Notes under the pieces: model-generated
What the model saw: the letters and a program-made list of their open reading frames with translations, nothing else
Told to the model about the DNA's origin: nothing
Database searches by the model: none
Assembly: GCA_052139595.1 (NCBI GenBank)
Contig: JBKQWK010000200.1
Span: 1-12,790, forward strand
Length of the DNA stretch: 12,790 nucleotides
Source: JBKQWK01 sp052139595
GTDB lineage: Bacteria; Actinomycetota; Thermoleophilia; UBA2241
Reading direction: 5' to 3'
Made by a program: the position numbers and the translations under genes
Part shown: piece by piece, positions 5,995 to 12,790 of the stretch
Layout: each line of letters starts with the position of its first letter
Numbering within the stretch: the first letter of the stretch is position 1

Positions 5995-7079
5995 CAGCTA
6001 CTCCCTGATCTGTCGTACGGCTGACCGGGAGCATCGTCCTCGGTGGCGGGTGCGACGCTGTCGTTTTGCGGCGTTGTGCTGGCGCTGCTGCGAGGTCCCA
6101 GGCTGTCGTTGCGAAGCGCGGTGTTATCGCTGCGATGCGTAGCGCTGCTGCCCGTCAGGGAGAGAAAGACGTCGTCGAGCGAGGGTTGGCGGATGCCCAG
6201 GTCGTCGAGGGCGATCTGCTCCTCTTCAAAGCGCCGACCGGCGGCGATCAGGAGTCTCGTGCCGCCGCTGGTCGCCACGCTGACCTGTTGCTGGTCGCCG
6301 TCGATATGCGGCGTTGCCTCGCCGAGGCTCGCCAGGATCGCCGCCGCCCGTTCGAGGTCGGTCCGGTGAGTCACCCGCGCCTGCAGCATGTCGCCGCCCA
6401 GGCGCCGTTTGAGCTGCTGCGCCGTGCCTTCGGCAACGACTGCGCCGGTGTCGATGACGACAATTTGCTGGGCAAGGTGCTCCGCCTCTTCCATGTACTG
6501 GGTGGTGAGCAGCACGGTGGTCCCGGTGGCCACGAGGCCCTCGATAAACTGCCAGAGATCGTTGCGCGTGCGCGGGTCGAGACCGGTCGTTGGTTCGTCG
6601 TGAAAGAGGACCGACGGGTTGGCAATCAGACTGGCGCCGATATCGAGCCGGCGACGCATGCCGCCGGAGTAAGTCTTGACCAGCCGGTCGCCAGCCTCGG
6701 TGAGCGCGAACAGCTCGAGCACTTCTTGCGCCCGCTGCCGGTAGGCGCGTTTGCTGAGGTGGTACCAGAGGCCGACCAGCTCAAGGTTTTCGCGCCCGGT
6801 GAGCAGCTCATCGACGGCGGCGAACTGGCCGGCCAGCCCGATCGCTGAGCGCAGCCGCGTGGCTTCGGCAACGACGTCGTAGCCGGCGACGCGGGCCCGC
6901 CCGCCATCCGGCTTGAGCAGGGTGGTGAGGATGCGTACCAGCGTCGTTTTGCCGGCTCCGTTCGGGCCGAGGAGGGCGAGTACCGTGCCGCGCTTGACGA
7001 TGAGGTTGACGTCTGCCAGAGCGGTCAGAGAGCCGAAGCGTTTGACGAGGGCCTCGACTTCGATGACCGCCTCACTCAT
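5994..7079 (-). CDS. ABC transporter ATP-binding protein, DrrA-like
   Basis: From ATG 7079 (GGCGAGG about 7 nt upstream) the product has 361 residues. It shows Walker A GPNGAGKTT (38-46), the Q-loop Gln (85), signature YSGGM (137-141) and Walker B VLFHDE (157-162). The usual switch His is Gln194 in TTQYMEEAEHL, which as I recall is normal in the DrrA subfamily. The C-terminal DDVFLSLTG (302-310) is the DrrA hallmark. A 51-residue Ser/Asp/Thr-rich tail (311-361) follows, is poorly ordered and is longer than usual. A GTG at 7115 is in frame but has no ribosome site. The start overlaps the TetR stop by 8 nt. ATP hydrolysis here should power the DrrB-like permease encoded next. Confidence 0.93.
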   Translation of the reverse strand: MSEAVIEVEALVKRFGSLTALADVNLIVKRGTVLALLGPNGAGKTTLVRILTTLLKPDGGRARVAGYDVVAEATRLRSAIGLAGQFAAVDELLTGRENLELVGLWYHLSKRAYRQRAQEVLELFALTEAGDRLVKTYSGGMRRRLDIGASLIANPSVLFHDEPTTGLDPRTRNDLWQFIEGLVATGTTVLLTTQYMEEAEHLAQQIVVIDTGAVVAEGTAQQLKRRLGGDMLQARVTHRTDLERAAAILASLGEATPHIDGDQQQVSVATSGGTRLLIAAGRRFEEEQIALDDLGIRQPSLDDVFLSLTGSSATHRSDNTALRNDSLGPRSSASTTPQNDSVAPATEDDAPGQPYDRSGSS

Positions 7080-7764
7080 CGCTGGCCTCGCCGTCACTGC
7101 CGCTGTCGCCGTCACCAGCTGAGTGACGGGCTGGCGTTTGGCAACCGCTTTCGAGCAAGGTAAATGCCTCCTCGACGAGGTCGAGAAAGCGCGTCACCGG
7201 CAGATTCTCGGCGCCACCCAGCTCGTGAAAGCGAATGAAGGCGGAGCGGATCGCGGCGAAGCCAGCGCGGGCGGCAATGACGATGCGGAACCGACGCTCG
7301 TCAGCAGGCTCCGCCAGACCGACGGGTGGACGTGAAAGCAGTGCCTCAGCCACCGTCGCTTCGAGCATGGTGAGGATACGCACGCCAGACTGCGTTGGCG
7401 GCGTCGCCCACGAGATCGGCGGTCCGCTATAGAGAAGGGCGAGCCGGGGCGCATCGGCGTCTTCAATGACGGCCGCAAATGCGCGACGCAGTGCTTGCAG
7501 TGGAGCCTCCGCCGGCGGGCGCTCGTAGATCGCCTGTTGGAACACGGGCATGAGGCGGACGATGTCCTGCAGAGCGACGTCGTCCTTTGACGCGAAGTAG
7601 CGGAAGAAGGTGCGCTCGGAGACGTTAGCACCGGCAGCGATGTCGGCAATGGTCGTCGCTCGGTAGCCGCGCTCGGCAAAGAGGCGCAAAGCGGCTTCGC
7701 GCAGCGCCTCCTCTGTGGCGATCTTCTTGCGCGCTCGCAAGCCGGTCTGGCGGGAATCGTTCAT
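7072..7764 (-). CDS. TetR-family transcriptional regulator
   Basis: From ATG 7764 the product has 230 residues. The N-terminal helix-turn-helix (about 37-59: TTIADIAAGANVSERTFFRYF, followed by SKDDV) is classic TetR. The C-terminal domain is helical and of the kind that binds a small-molecule ligand, and it ends in an acidic Ser/Gly-rich tail. It heads the operon with the DrrA/DrrB-like exporter, overlapping the ATPase start by 8 nt. It also faces the MMPL gene across a 106-bp control region. TetR proteins so placed usually repress their own operon and the divergent exporter, relieved by the exported compound; that is inference here. The mRNA is predicted to be leaderless. Confidence 0.92.
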   Translation of the reverse strand: MNDSRQTGLRARKKIATEEALREAALRLFAERGYRATTIADIAAGANVSERTFFRYFASKDDVALQDIVRLMPVFQQAIYERPPAEAPLQALRRAFAAVIEDADAPRLALLYSGPPISWATPPTQSGVRILTMLEATVAEALLSRPPVGLAEPADERRFRIVIAARAGFAAIRSAFIRFHELGGAENLPVTRFLDLVEEAFTLLESGCQTPARHSAGDGDSGSDGEASDE

Positions 7765-7779
7765 GGCGCCAGTATAACA
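7764..7779 (-). promoter_or_regulatory. Extended -10 promoter of the TetR operon, predicted leaderless
   Basis: On the - strand the sequence reads TGTTATACT, an extended -10 (TG at 7779-7778, TATACT at 7776-7771). GGCGCC (7770-7765) separates it from the ATG at 7764-7762. Transcription starting 7 nt after the -10 would begin at the A of the start codon. No ribosome site exists upstream, which fits a leaderless message. No good -35 is seen at 17 bp, as is common for extended -10 promoters. Confidence 0.6.
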
Positions 7780-7803
7780 CGGCAGTAATGACAAATGACA
7801 GCG

Positions 7804-7832
7804 TTGACAGGTTTCTCGGCGAGCGTTATCGT
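7804..7832 (+). promoter_or_regulatory. Promoter of the MMPL-SDR operon with candidate operator
   Basis: A perfect -35 TTGACA (7804-7809) and a -10 TATCGT (7827-7832, 4 of 6) are 17 bp apart, giving a start near 7839 and a leader of about 32 nt. Inside the spacer lies CTCGGCGAG (7815-7823), an odd palindrome. TGACA occurs three times at 7789, 7796 and 7805, running through the region shared with the TetR promoter. These are candidate TetR binding elements. Confidence 0.6.
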
Positions 7833-7870
7833 AAGTGTTCCGACAACAGCAACTGAAGGTGTGCAGCACG

Positions 7871-10800
7871 ATGTCTGCCTTGCTCTATCGTCTGGGCGCC
7901 CTGTGCGTACGACGCAAGTACCTTGTGATTGCGATCTGGCTGCTGGCTGTGGTCGCCATCGTGGCAGGCGTGCGCATCGTCGGGGCACGCACGAACAACG
8001 ACGTCCGCCTGCCCGGGACCGGGTCCCAGCGTGCTTCAAACCTGCTCAGCCACATGTTCGCGCCGCAGCAGAACGGCGAGAACCCGGTCGTTTTTCACGT
8101 TACCAGCGGCAAGCTCACGGACGCCGCCAACAAGCGGGCCGTCGAGGCGGCGCTCCGCAACCTCACCAAGACGGCTCACGTTTACAGTGTGATCAGCCCG
8201 TTCTCGCGTGCCGGCGAGACGTTCCTGAGCAGCGACGGCAAGACCGCCGTCGCTCAGGTGCTCCTCGACGTCAACGGCGGTCAGCTCACGCAGCAGATTG
8301 CCGGCCGGGTCTTCGCCGCAGCGGACCCGGCCCGCAAGGCCGGCATTCAGGTTGCCGTCGGTGGCAGCGTCGGTACACTTCTCTCCGAGACGCAGACGCG
8401 GAGCAGCGAGATCATCGTCATCAGCGTCGCGATCGTTATTCTGGCGTTTACGTTCGGGGCTCTGGTCGCTGCCGGCCTGCCCATTGTGACCGCGCTCGTC
8501 GGTCTGCTCACGGGACTCAGTCTCATCGGTCTGCTCGGCCATTTCGTCGCCACGCCCGACCAGGCTCCCACGGTGGCGACGATGATCGGCCTCGGCGTCG
8601 GCATCGACTACGCCCTGTTCATTGTCTTTCGTCATCGCGATCACCTGCACGCCGGCTTTGATGTGAGCGAGTCGATCGCGCGCACGATGGCTACGTCGGG
8701 CAATGCTGTCGTCTTTGCCGGCGGCACCGTCATCATTGCCTTGCTTGCCCTGCTCGTGGCAAATGTCCCGATTCTGGGAGCCATGGGGTATGCGGCCGGC
8801 ATCGCCGTGCTCGTCGCCATTCTGACGGCGGTGACGCTGCTGCCGGCAATTCTGGCACTGCTGGGGATGCGGCTCGAGGCGGTACGCATCCCCGGTCGGC
8901 GACGATTGCACGATGTCTCGCCGGGCGAGAACATCTGGGGCCGCTGGGCCGGACTCGTTACGCGGCATCCCTGGATCGGACTAGGTGCGGCCCTTCTGGT
9001 GATGGTCCCGCTGATGGTGCCGACGGTGAAGCTCACCCTGGGGCAGGAGGACGACGGCGTGATGCCGGCGTCATCAACGCTGCGCCAAGCCTACGATTTG
9101 ATCTCGGCCAGCTTTGGCCCCGGCACGAACGGGCCGCTCGTCGTTGCCGCTGAACTGCGGCCGGCAGCGACGCCGAGCACAACGTATACGACGAAGGTCG
9201 ATGAAGCGCAGCGTTTGGCGCGCAGTCTGAAGACCGGGCAGCAGAACCTCAGTCGCGAAGCCGCAGCGCTGAAAGAGCAGCAGGCCGCACTCACCGCGGC
9301 CAGCGGCAAACTGCAGACGCAGGCGGCGTCGCTGGCGGCGCAGCAAGGGACGCTGCAAACATCGGCGGCGGCGCTGGCGACGCAGCAGCAGTCCTTGCAG
9401 GGGCAAGCCGCGACGTTGCGCCAGCAGCAGTCACGGTTGCTGAGCGGAAAGGCCAGCTTGACCGCCAGCGAGACCAAGCTGACGGCTAGTCTGCAAGCGC
9501 TCGCTGCGCAGGGGCAGACACTGGCGACGCAGAGTGCCGCGGTACAGCAGCAGATTGCCGCCACCCAGGATCCCGTACAGATTGCGGCGCTCGAAAGCGA
9601 GCTGGCCGGCCTGGCGAAGCAGGCGCAGGCAGTGCAGGCAGAGATAGCCGCACTGCAGAAAGATGGCGCGGTCCTGGCGCAGCAAGCGAATCGGCTCGCG
9701 GTTCAAGGGCGAACGCTGCAGTCTGTGGCCGCTGAGCTGAGTGCGCGCGGCGCGACGTTGCAGGAGCAGGCCGCCGCGCTGAGCGCGCAGGGCGCGGCGC
9801 TGCAAGCCGAAGCCAATCGGCTCACGACCGAAGGCGATTCACTCAAGAGCCAGGGCCAGGCGCTGGCACGGCGGGCCACTTCTCTCAAGCAGCAGGAGCG
9901 TTCGCTTGCCCAGCAGGCTAAACAGGCGCGAACGCTGAAAACCGAACTCACGAGTCTGCTCACGAAGGCCGGCGGGCAGGCGCGGGCCACGGACCCGCGC
10001 ATCGTGCGCCTGCAGGACGCGCTCGCGCAGGCCTCTGGGGTGGCCTCGGTGGCGCCGCCGCTGGTCAACAAGTCCGGCAGCGCGGTGGTGCTGGCGGTCA
10101 CCGCGGCGACGCGGCCGGCTGACCCGCGCACAACCACCCTGGTCAGCCGCCTGCGGTCGACGGTTATCCCGGCAGCAACGGCGGGTACTGGCGTGACGGC
10201 CTACGTGGGTGGCGCCACCGCTGCCTGGGACGACTTGGCGACGCTCATCTCGCGGCGGCTGCCGCTGGTCATCGCCACCGTGCTCGGATTCAGCTTTCTC
10301 ATCCTTCTGGTGGCGTTCCGCTCGTTGCTGGTGCCGCTCAAGGCGATCATCTGCAATCTACTCGCGGTGGGGGCGTCGTTTGGCGTGCTCACGGCTTTCT
10401 TCCAGTGGGGCTGGGGTTTGCGCTTGGTGGGACTGGCGAATCCATATGGCACCGTGCCGATTGCGAGCTACGTACCGTTGCTGATGTTCGCCGGCCTCTT
10501 CGGCGTCTCCACTGACTATGAAGTGTTTCTCGTCAGCCGCATCTTCGAGGCCCATACCGCGGGCAAGGCACCCCATGAGGCGGTACGTATTGGTGTCGGC
10601 GCGACGGCCCGTGTGATCACGGCTGCTGCTCTCATCATGGTCTCCGTCTTCGCCAGCTTCATTCTCAACGGCGATCCTGTCATCAAGCAGTTTGGCGTCG
10701 GTCTCTCGGTGGCGATTCTGCTCGATGCCACCGTCGTGCGCATGGTGATCGTACCGGCGACCATGGTGCTGCTCGGCAAGTGGAACTGGTACCTGCCGAA

Positions 10801-10930
10801 GTGGCTCGCCTGGCTGCCGCGCATGGATATGCCCGACGAAGTGACAAGCCGCCCGACGGCAGAGACGGCGGCGGCTTCGGTGACTGCGAGTGTGTCGGCG
10901 GCGGAGAAGACCATCACGACGGGCGACTGA
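7871..10930 (+). CDS. MMPL/RND-family transporter with long coiled-coil hairpin insertion
   Basis: From ATG 7871 (GAAGG 11 nt upstream) the product has 1019 residues. It has the two-fold MMPL plan: TM1 at about 17-37, extracytoplasmic loop 1 (38-178), TM2-TM6 (about 180-332), TM7 (365-385), loop 2 (386-795), then TM8-TM12 (796-965) and an Ala/Thr-rich cytoplasmic tail. The proton-relay Asp-Tyr pairs of the family are Asp246-Tyr247 (GIDYALF) and Asp882-Tyr883 (STDYEVF). Loop 2 is about 410 residues, far longer than loop 1. Residues 460-689 are Gln/Ala-rich with Leu every seventh residue, split by a Pro-containing turn at 565-571. A GTG at 7835 is in frame but lies upstream of the predicted transcription start. 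MMPL proteins export lipids, siderophores or drugs by proton-motive force. An SDR gene follows 15 nt downstream. Confidence 0.93.
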   Translation: MSALLYRLGALCVRRKYLVIAIWLLAVVAIVAGVRIVGARTNNDVRLPGTGSQRASNLLSHMFAPQQNGENPVVFHVTSGKLTDAANKRAVEAALRNLTKTAHVYSVISPFSRAGETFLSSDGKTAVAQVLLDVNGGQLTQQIAGRVFAAADPARKAGIQVAVGGSVGTLLSETQTRSSEIIVISVAIVILAFTFGALVAAGLPIVTALVGLLTGLSLIGLLGHFVATPDQAPTVATMIGLGVGIDYALFIVFRHRDHLHAGFDVSESIARTMATSGNAVVFAGGTVIIALLALLVANVPILGAMGYAAGIAVLVAILTAVTLLPAILALLGMRLEAVRIPGRRRLHDVSPGENIWGRWAGLVTRHPWIGLGAALLVMVPLMVPTVKLTLGQEDDGVMPASSTLRQAYDLISASFGPGTNGPLVVAAELRPAATPSTTYTTKVDEAQRLARSLKTGQQNLSREAAALKEQQAALTAASGKLQTQAASLAAQQGTLQTSAAALATQQQSLQGQAATLRQQQSRLLSGKASLTASETKLTASLQALAAQGQTLATQSAAVQQQIAATQDPVQIAALESELAGLAKQAQAVQAEIAALQKDGAVLAQQANRLAVQGRTLQSVAAELSARGATLQEQAAALSAQGAALQAEANRLTTEGDSLKSQGQALARRATSLKQQERSLAQQAKQARTLKTELTSLLTKAGGQARATDPRIVRLQDALAQASGVASVAPPLVNKSGSAVVLAVTAATRPADPRTTTLVSRLRSTVIPAATAGTGVTAYVGGATAAWDDLATLISRRLPLVIATVLGFSFLILLVAFRSLLVPLKAIICNLLAVGASFGVLTAFFQWGWGLRLVGLANPYGTVPIASYVPLLMFAGLFGVSTDYEVFLVSRIFEAHTAGKAPHEAVRIGVGATARVITAAALIMVSVFASFILNGDPVIKQFGVGLSVAILLDATVVRMVIVPATMVLLGKWNWYLPKWLAWLPRMDMPDEVTSRPTAETAAASVTASVSAAEKTITTGD
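9248..9907 (+). repeat. Coding region of Leu heptad repeats in the MMPL loop
   Basis: Leu codons occur every 21 bp at residues 460 to 551 (14 in a row), followed by Val558. After a turn they resume at residues 574 to 679 (16 positions, only 588 is Val). The intervening residues are mostly Gln, Ala, Ser and Thr. The DNA is therefore locally 21-bp periodic, but copies differ at the base level, so this is a protein repeat kept by selection rather than a fresh DNA satellite. Confidence 0.85.
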
Positions 10931-10945
10931 CCGAAGGGACGGATC

Positions 10946-11779
10946 ATGGCAGCAGGCAAGGTCGTACCAGGCAGGGTTGCGCTTATCACGGGGGCTTCGT
11001 CCGGCATCGGCGAAGCGACGGCGCGGCGGCTGCAGGGCGCCGGTTTCATCGTCTATGCCGGCGCCCGCCGGGTGGAGCGCATGCAGGAGTTGAAAGCGCT
11101 GGGCGTGCACGTCCTGGCCCTGGATGTCACCGACGACCAGTCGCTGGTTGCTGCCGTCGCGGCGGTGATCGCCGAATCCGGTCGCCTCGACGTGCTCGTC
11201 AACAACGCCGGCTACGGCTCGTTCGGGGCGCTCGAAGACGTGCCGCTGGCCGAAGGCCGGCAGCAGTTCGAGGTGAACCTCTTCGGTCTTGCCCGCCTGA
11301 CCCAGCTCGTCCTGCCTCACATGCGCCGGCAGCGGTCGGGAACGATCGTCAATATCTCGTCCATCGCCGGCAAGATCTACGAGCCCTGCGGCAGCTGGTA
11401 CCACGCCAGCAAGTTCGCCGTCGAAGGCATGAGCGACTGTCTGCGTCTGGAGGTCAGGGACTTCGGCATCAACGTCGTTCTCATCGAACCGGGCGGTACC
11501 ACCAGCGAGTGGAGTGGGATCGCCCGCGACAAGCTGCTGCAGGCGTCGGCTACCAGCCCTTACCAAGAGATGGCTCGGCGAGATGCGCGACTGCTGGCGG
11601 TGGGCGAGAAGCGGTCGCTGCCCGCCGACGCCATCGCCAAGTTGATCGAGACGGCCGTTGCGACTGCTCGCCCCAAGGCCCGCTACGTACCCGGCGGGAG
11701 CGCGGCCTTCATTCTGGCCCTGCGCAGGATTCTGCCCGACCGCGCGATGGACGCCATCATGGGGCTGCTGGCGCGCTGA
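10946..11779 (+). CDS. Short-chain dehydrogenase/reductase (classical SDR)
   Basis: The 277-residue product starts at ATG 10946 with GAAGGGA 6 nt upstream, 15 nt after the MMPL stop. It shows the Rossmann nucleotide loop TGASSGIG (15-22), basic residues after beta-2 (ARR at 40-42, favouring NADP(H)), Asp60 of the DVTD motif, NNAG (86-89), and the catalytic set Asn111, Ser139, Tyr152, Lys156 (YHASK). EPGGTTSEW (181-189) is the usual PG segment after beta-6. It is an oxidoreductase of unknown substrate; retinol-dehydrogenase-like and lipid ketone reductases share this pattern. Tight linkage with the MMPL pump suggests it modifies the exported compound or a related one, which is inference. Confidence 0.93.
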   Translation: MAAGKVVPGRVALITGASSGIGEATARRLQGAGFIVYAGARRVERMQELKALGVHVLALDVTDDQSLVAAVAAVIAESGRLDVLVNNAGYGSFGALEDVPLAEGRQQFEVNLFGLARLTQLVLPHMRRQRSGTIVNISSIAGKIYEPCGSWYHASKFAVEGMSDCLRLEVRDFGINVVLIEPGGTTSEWSGIARDKLLQASATSPYQEMARRDARLLAVGEKRSLPADAIAKLIETAVATARPKARYVPGGSAAFILALRRILPDRAMDAIMGLLAR

Positions 11780-11847
11780 TGACACGCCGAGCGGGTGCTT
11801 CGCGCCGCACTCTGATCACCGTCGTTTCTCTCGGCTCGCAACGTTTG

Positions 11848-11883
11848 CCGTTTACGCAACGGTCAGCGTGACGTACAATATTG
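11848..11883 (+). promoter_or_regulatory. Promoter and candidate operators of the toxin-antitoxin pair
   Basis: TTTACG (11851-11856) and TACAAT (11874-11879) form a -35/-10 pair with a 17-bp spacer. An inverted repeat CCGTT-N5-AACGG (11848-11862) covers the -35. The palindrome CAATATTG (11876-11883) covers the -10. Such sites are where a ribbon-helix-helix antitoxin could repress its own operon. Operator function is inferred. Confidence 0.5.
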
Positions 11884-11912
11884 GTTATCACTATACGGCG
11901 GGAGGTTCGAGC

Positions 11913-12155
11913 GTGAACACCAAGTTGACACTGCGTCTTGACGATTGGCTCATCCGCAGCGCCAAGCGCTACTCGCTTAAGTCTGGCAAATCGGTCTCTC
12001 AACTCGTCGCCGACTACTTTGCGCTCATCGACGCTGGTGCGGAGCCCCCCGGGGTAGAGATTACTCCTCGAGTTCGCTCGCTCATTGGTGCCCTCAAGGA
12101 CGCGACGGTGACTGAAGACGATTACCGTCGCTACCTGGAAGAGAAATACAGGTGA
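11913..12155 (+). CDS. Ribbon-helix-helix-like antitoxin (DUF6364-like)
   Basis: The 80-residue product starts at GTG 11913, with GGGAGG (11900-11905) 7 nt upstream. The N-terminus (NTKLTLRLDDWLIRSAKRYS, then a KSGKSVSQLVADYF helix) has the strand-helix-helix pattern of RHH DNA-binding antitoxins and matches my memory of DUF6364 proteins. The C-terminus (VTEDDYRRYLEEKYR) is a charged helix suited to wrap the toxin. Its TGA overlaps the toxin's GTG by 4 nt. It should neutralise the PIN toxin and repress the operon. Confidence 0.85.
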   Translation: MNTKLTLRLDDWLIRSAKRYSLKSGKSVSQLVADYFALIDAGAEPPGVEITPRVRSLIGALKDATVTEDDYRRYLEEKYR

Positions 12156-12574
12156 AGGTCCTGTTCGACACCAACGTGGTCCTGGACGTCCTTCTGGAGA
12201 GACAGCCGCACGTTGAAGCCGCCGCGCGGCTCTTCGCTCTGCTCGACAGTCGCAGGCTTGAAGGGTCGATCTGCGCCACGACGGTGGCGACGGTCTTTTA
12301 CATTGCCAGCAGGTCTTTCGGCGCCAAGCGTGCGCAAGCCCTGGTGCGTGACCTGCTGGCTCTCTTTGACGTCGCTGGCGTTGACCGTGATGTGTTGACA
12401 CGGGCGCTCGATCTTGGCTTCGCGGATTTCAAGGACGCGGTACTGCACGAGGCAGCCAGAGCCGGCGGCATGGCGGCGATTGTCACTCGCGACGGCAAAG
12501 ATTTTGCCCACGCGTCGCTGGCGGTGTTCGATCCGTACGAGCTTTTGGCGGCGATAGCGGCAGCTGCGCAGTGA
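12152..12574 (+). CDS. PIN-domain toxin (VapC-like ribonuclease)
   Basis: The 140-residue product starts at GTG 12152, overlapping the antitoxin stop by 4 nt (GTGA). It begins with the PIN strand KVLFDTNVVLDVLLER (Asp6, Asp12). The acidic cluster FADFKDAV gives Asp92 and Asp95, and TRDGKDF gives Asp114 and Asp117. The Glu usually found in helix 2-3 of VapC is absent: the segment reads ICATTVATVFYIA. As I recall, this is a feature of the PIN subgroup paired with DUF6364 antitoxins. Such toxins are Mg/Mn-dependent RNases that cut specific RNAs to arrest growth. The target is unknown. Confidence 0.9.
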   Translation: MKVLFDTNVVLDVLLERQPHVEAAARLFALLDSRRLEGSICATTVATVFYIASRSFGAKRAQALVRDLLALFDVAGVDRDVLTRALDLGFADFKDAVLHEAARAGGMAAIVTRDGKDFAHASLAVFDPYELLAAIAAAAQ

Positions 12575-12615
12575 CAGGGTCTGCCGGCGGCGCTAACGTC
12601 GGCCGGCGCTGAGGG

Positions 12616-12790
12616 TCAGCCGTGGATCAGCTGAGGCAGGCACTTCACGCACACCCAGATGCTCTCGCCCCTGGAGCGAGCGGGGAAGAGGAGCGCCTCA
12701 GTCTCGCTGCGGCCGCAGTTGAAACAGGTCTGGGTGATGACTTGCTTGGTGGCGAGCTTTTCCGCGGCCAGGCTCGCGGCGAGTTCTTCG
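12616..12790 (-). CDS. Partial small protein with two CxxC motifs (zinc-ribbon-like)
   Basis: The last 57 codons of a gene run in from the right edge on the - strand and stop at the TGA at 12618-12616. Codons end almost entirely in G or C, which supports real coding. A helical start (EELAASLAAEKLATKQ) leads to CFNC (22-25 of the visible part), a linker, then WVCVKC (45-50) and the end LPQLIHG. Four Cys in two CxxC pairs 21 residues apart could bind one zinc or an iron-sulfur centre. The start lies outside the window. I do not recognise the family with certainty and assign no function. It is convergent with the toxin gene. Confidence 0.7.
   Translation of the reverse strand, partial: EELAASLAAEKLATKQVITQTCFNCGRSETEALLFPARSRGESIWVCVKCLPQLIHG

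Noticed and set aside
8036..8968. 310-codon open frame on the - strand within the MMPL gene
   Set aside because: Composition is charged and repetitive with no fold pattern, and the + strand transmembrane protein here is unambiguous.
9248..9907. Minisatellite or phage-tail-like DNA repeat in the MMPL gene
   Set aside because: The 21-bp period comes from Leu heptads; the copies differ in bases and continue an intact transporter frame.
10358..11785. Long open frame on the - strand opposite the end of the MMPL gene and the SDR gene
   Set aside because: It is antisense to two clear genes, its translation is rich in Arg, His and Gln without a domain, and it spans their junction. It is a by-product of high GC.
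10780..11871. 363-codon + strand frame overlapping the SDR gene
   Set aside because: It is Arg-rich and out of frame with the SDR, whose catalytic motifs are complete.
12580..12615. Terminator between the toxin gene and the convergent edge gene
   Set aside because: Two GCCGGC blocks could pair over about 6 bp, but there is no T-run and the block is itself palindromic, so the support is too weak.

Overview
This window is GC-rich, densely coding bacterial DNA with mostly G/C-ending codons. The gene content suggests a high-GC lineage such as Chloroflexota or a deep-branching actinobacterium: DrrAB-type ABC exporter, MMPL pump, Tat-exported hydrolase, SHOCT protein, and a DUF6364-like/PIN toxin-antitoxin pair. 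That placement is inference from gene types, since there is no rRNA or marker gene here. No CRISPR array, tRNA, rRNA, insertion sequence or phage gene was seen.

Left block (1-2157, + strand). An exported Met/Gly/Trp-rich protein with an internal gapless duplication (242-1141) is followed by a very strong 21-bp hairpin (1162-1211). Next come a small SHOCT membrane protein (1291-1557) and, 4 nt later, a membrane-anchored c-type cytochrome (1562-2080). The first protein and the cytochrome share an almost identical Met-rich motif (MMGGGV, three variable residues, GMMG). This links them as a possible redox or metal-handling module at the cell surface. Its function is not known to me.

Second block (2158-4952). 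An AhpD/carboxymuconolactone decarboxylase-like protein (- strand) diverges from a GNAT acetyltransferase carrying an in-frame 21-bp duplication. A Tat-exported alpha/beta hydrolase with a complete Ser-Asp-His triad follows.

Third block (5063-11779). A TetR regulator, a DrrA-type ATPase and a DrrB-type permease form a tight overlapping operon on the - strand. They diverge from a 1019-residue MMPL transporter and a short-chain dehydrogenase/reductase on the + strand. The 106-bp divergent control region holds two well-formed promoters. The TetR promoter predicts a leaderless mRNA. The MMPL protein has a roughly 230-residue insertion of near-perfect Leu heptads in its second extracytoplasmic loop, predicted to form a long antiparallel helical hairpin. 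The two exporters and the regulator look like one detoxification or lipid/secondary-metabolite export locus.

Right block (11848-12790). A ribbon-helix-helix-like antitoxin and PIN-domain toxin overlap by 4 nt and have their own promoter with candidate operators. At the edge, on the - strand, lies the C-terminal part of a small protein with two CxxC motifs (zinc-ribbon-like).
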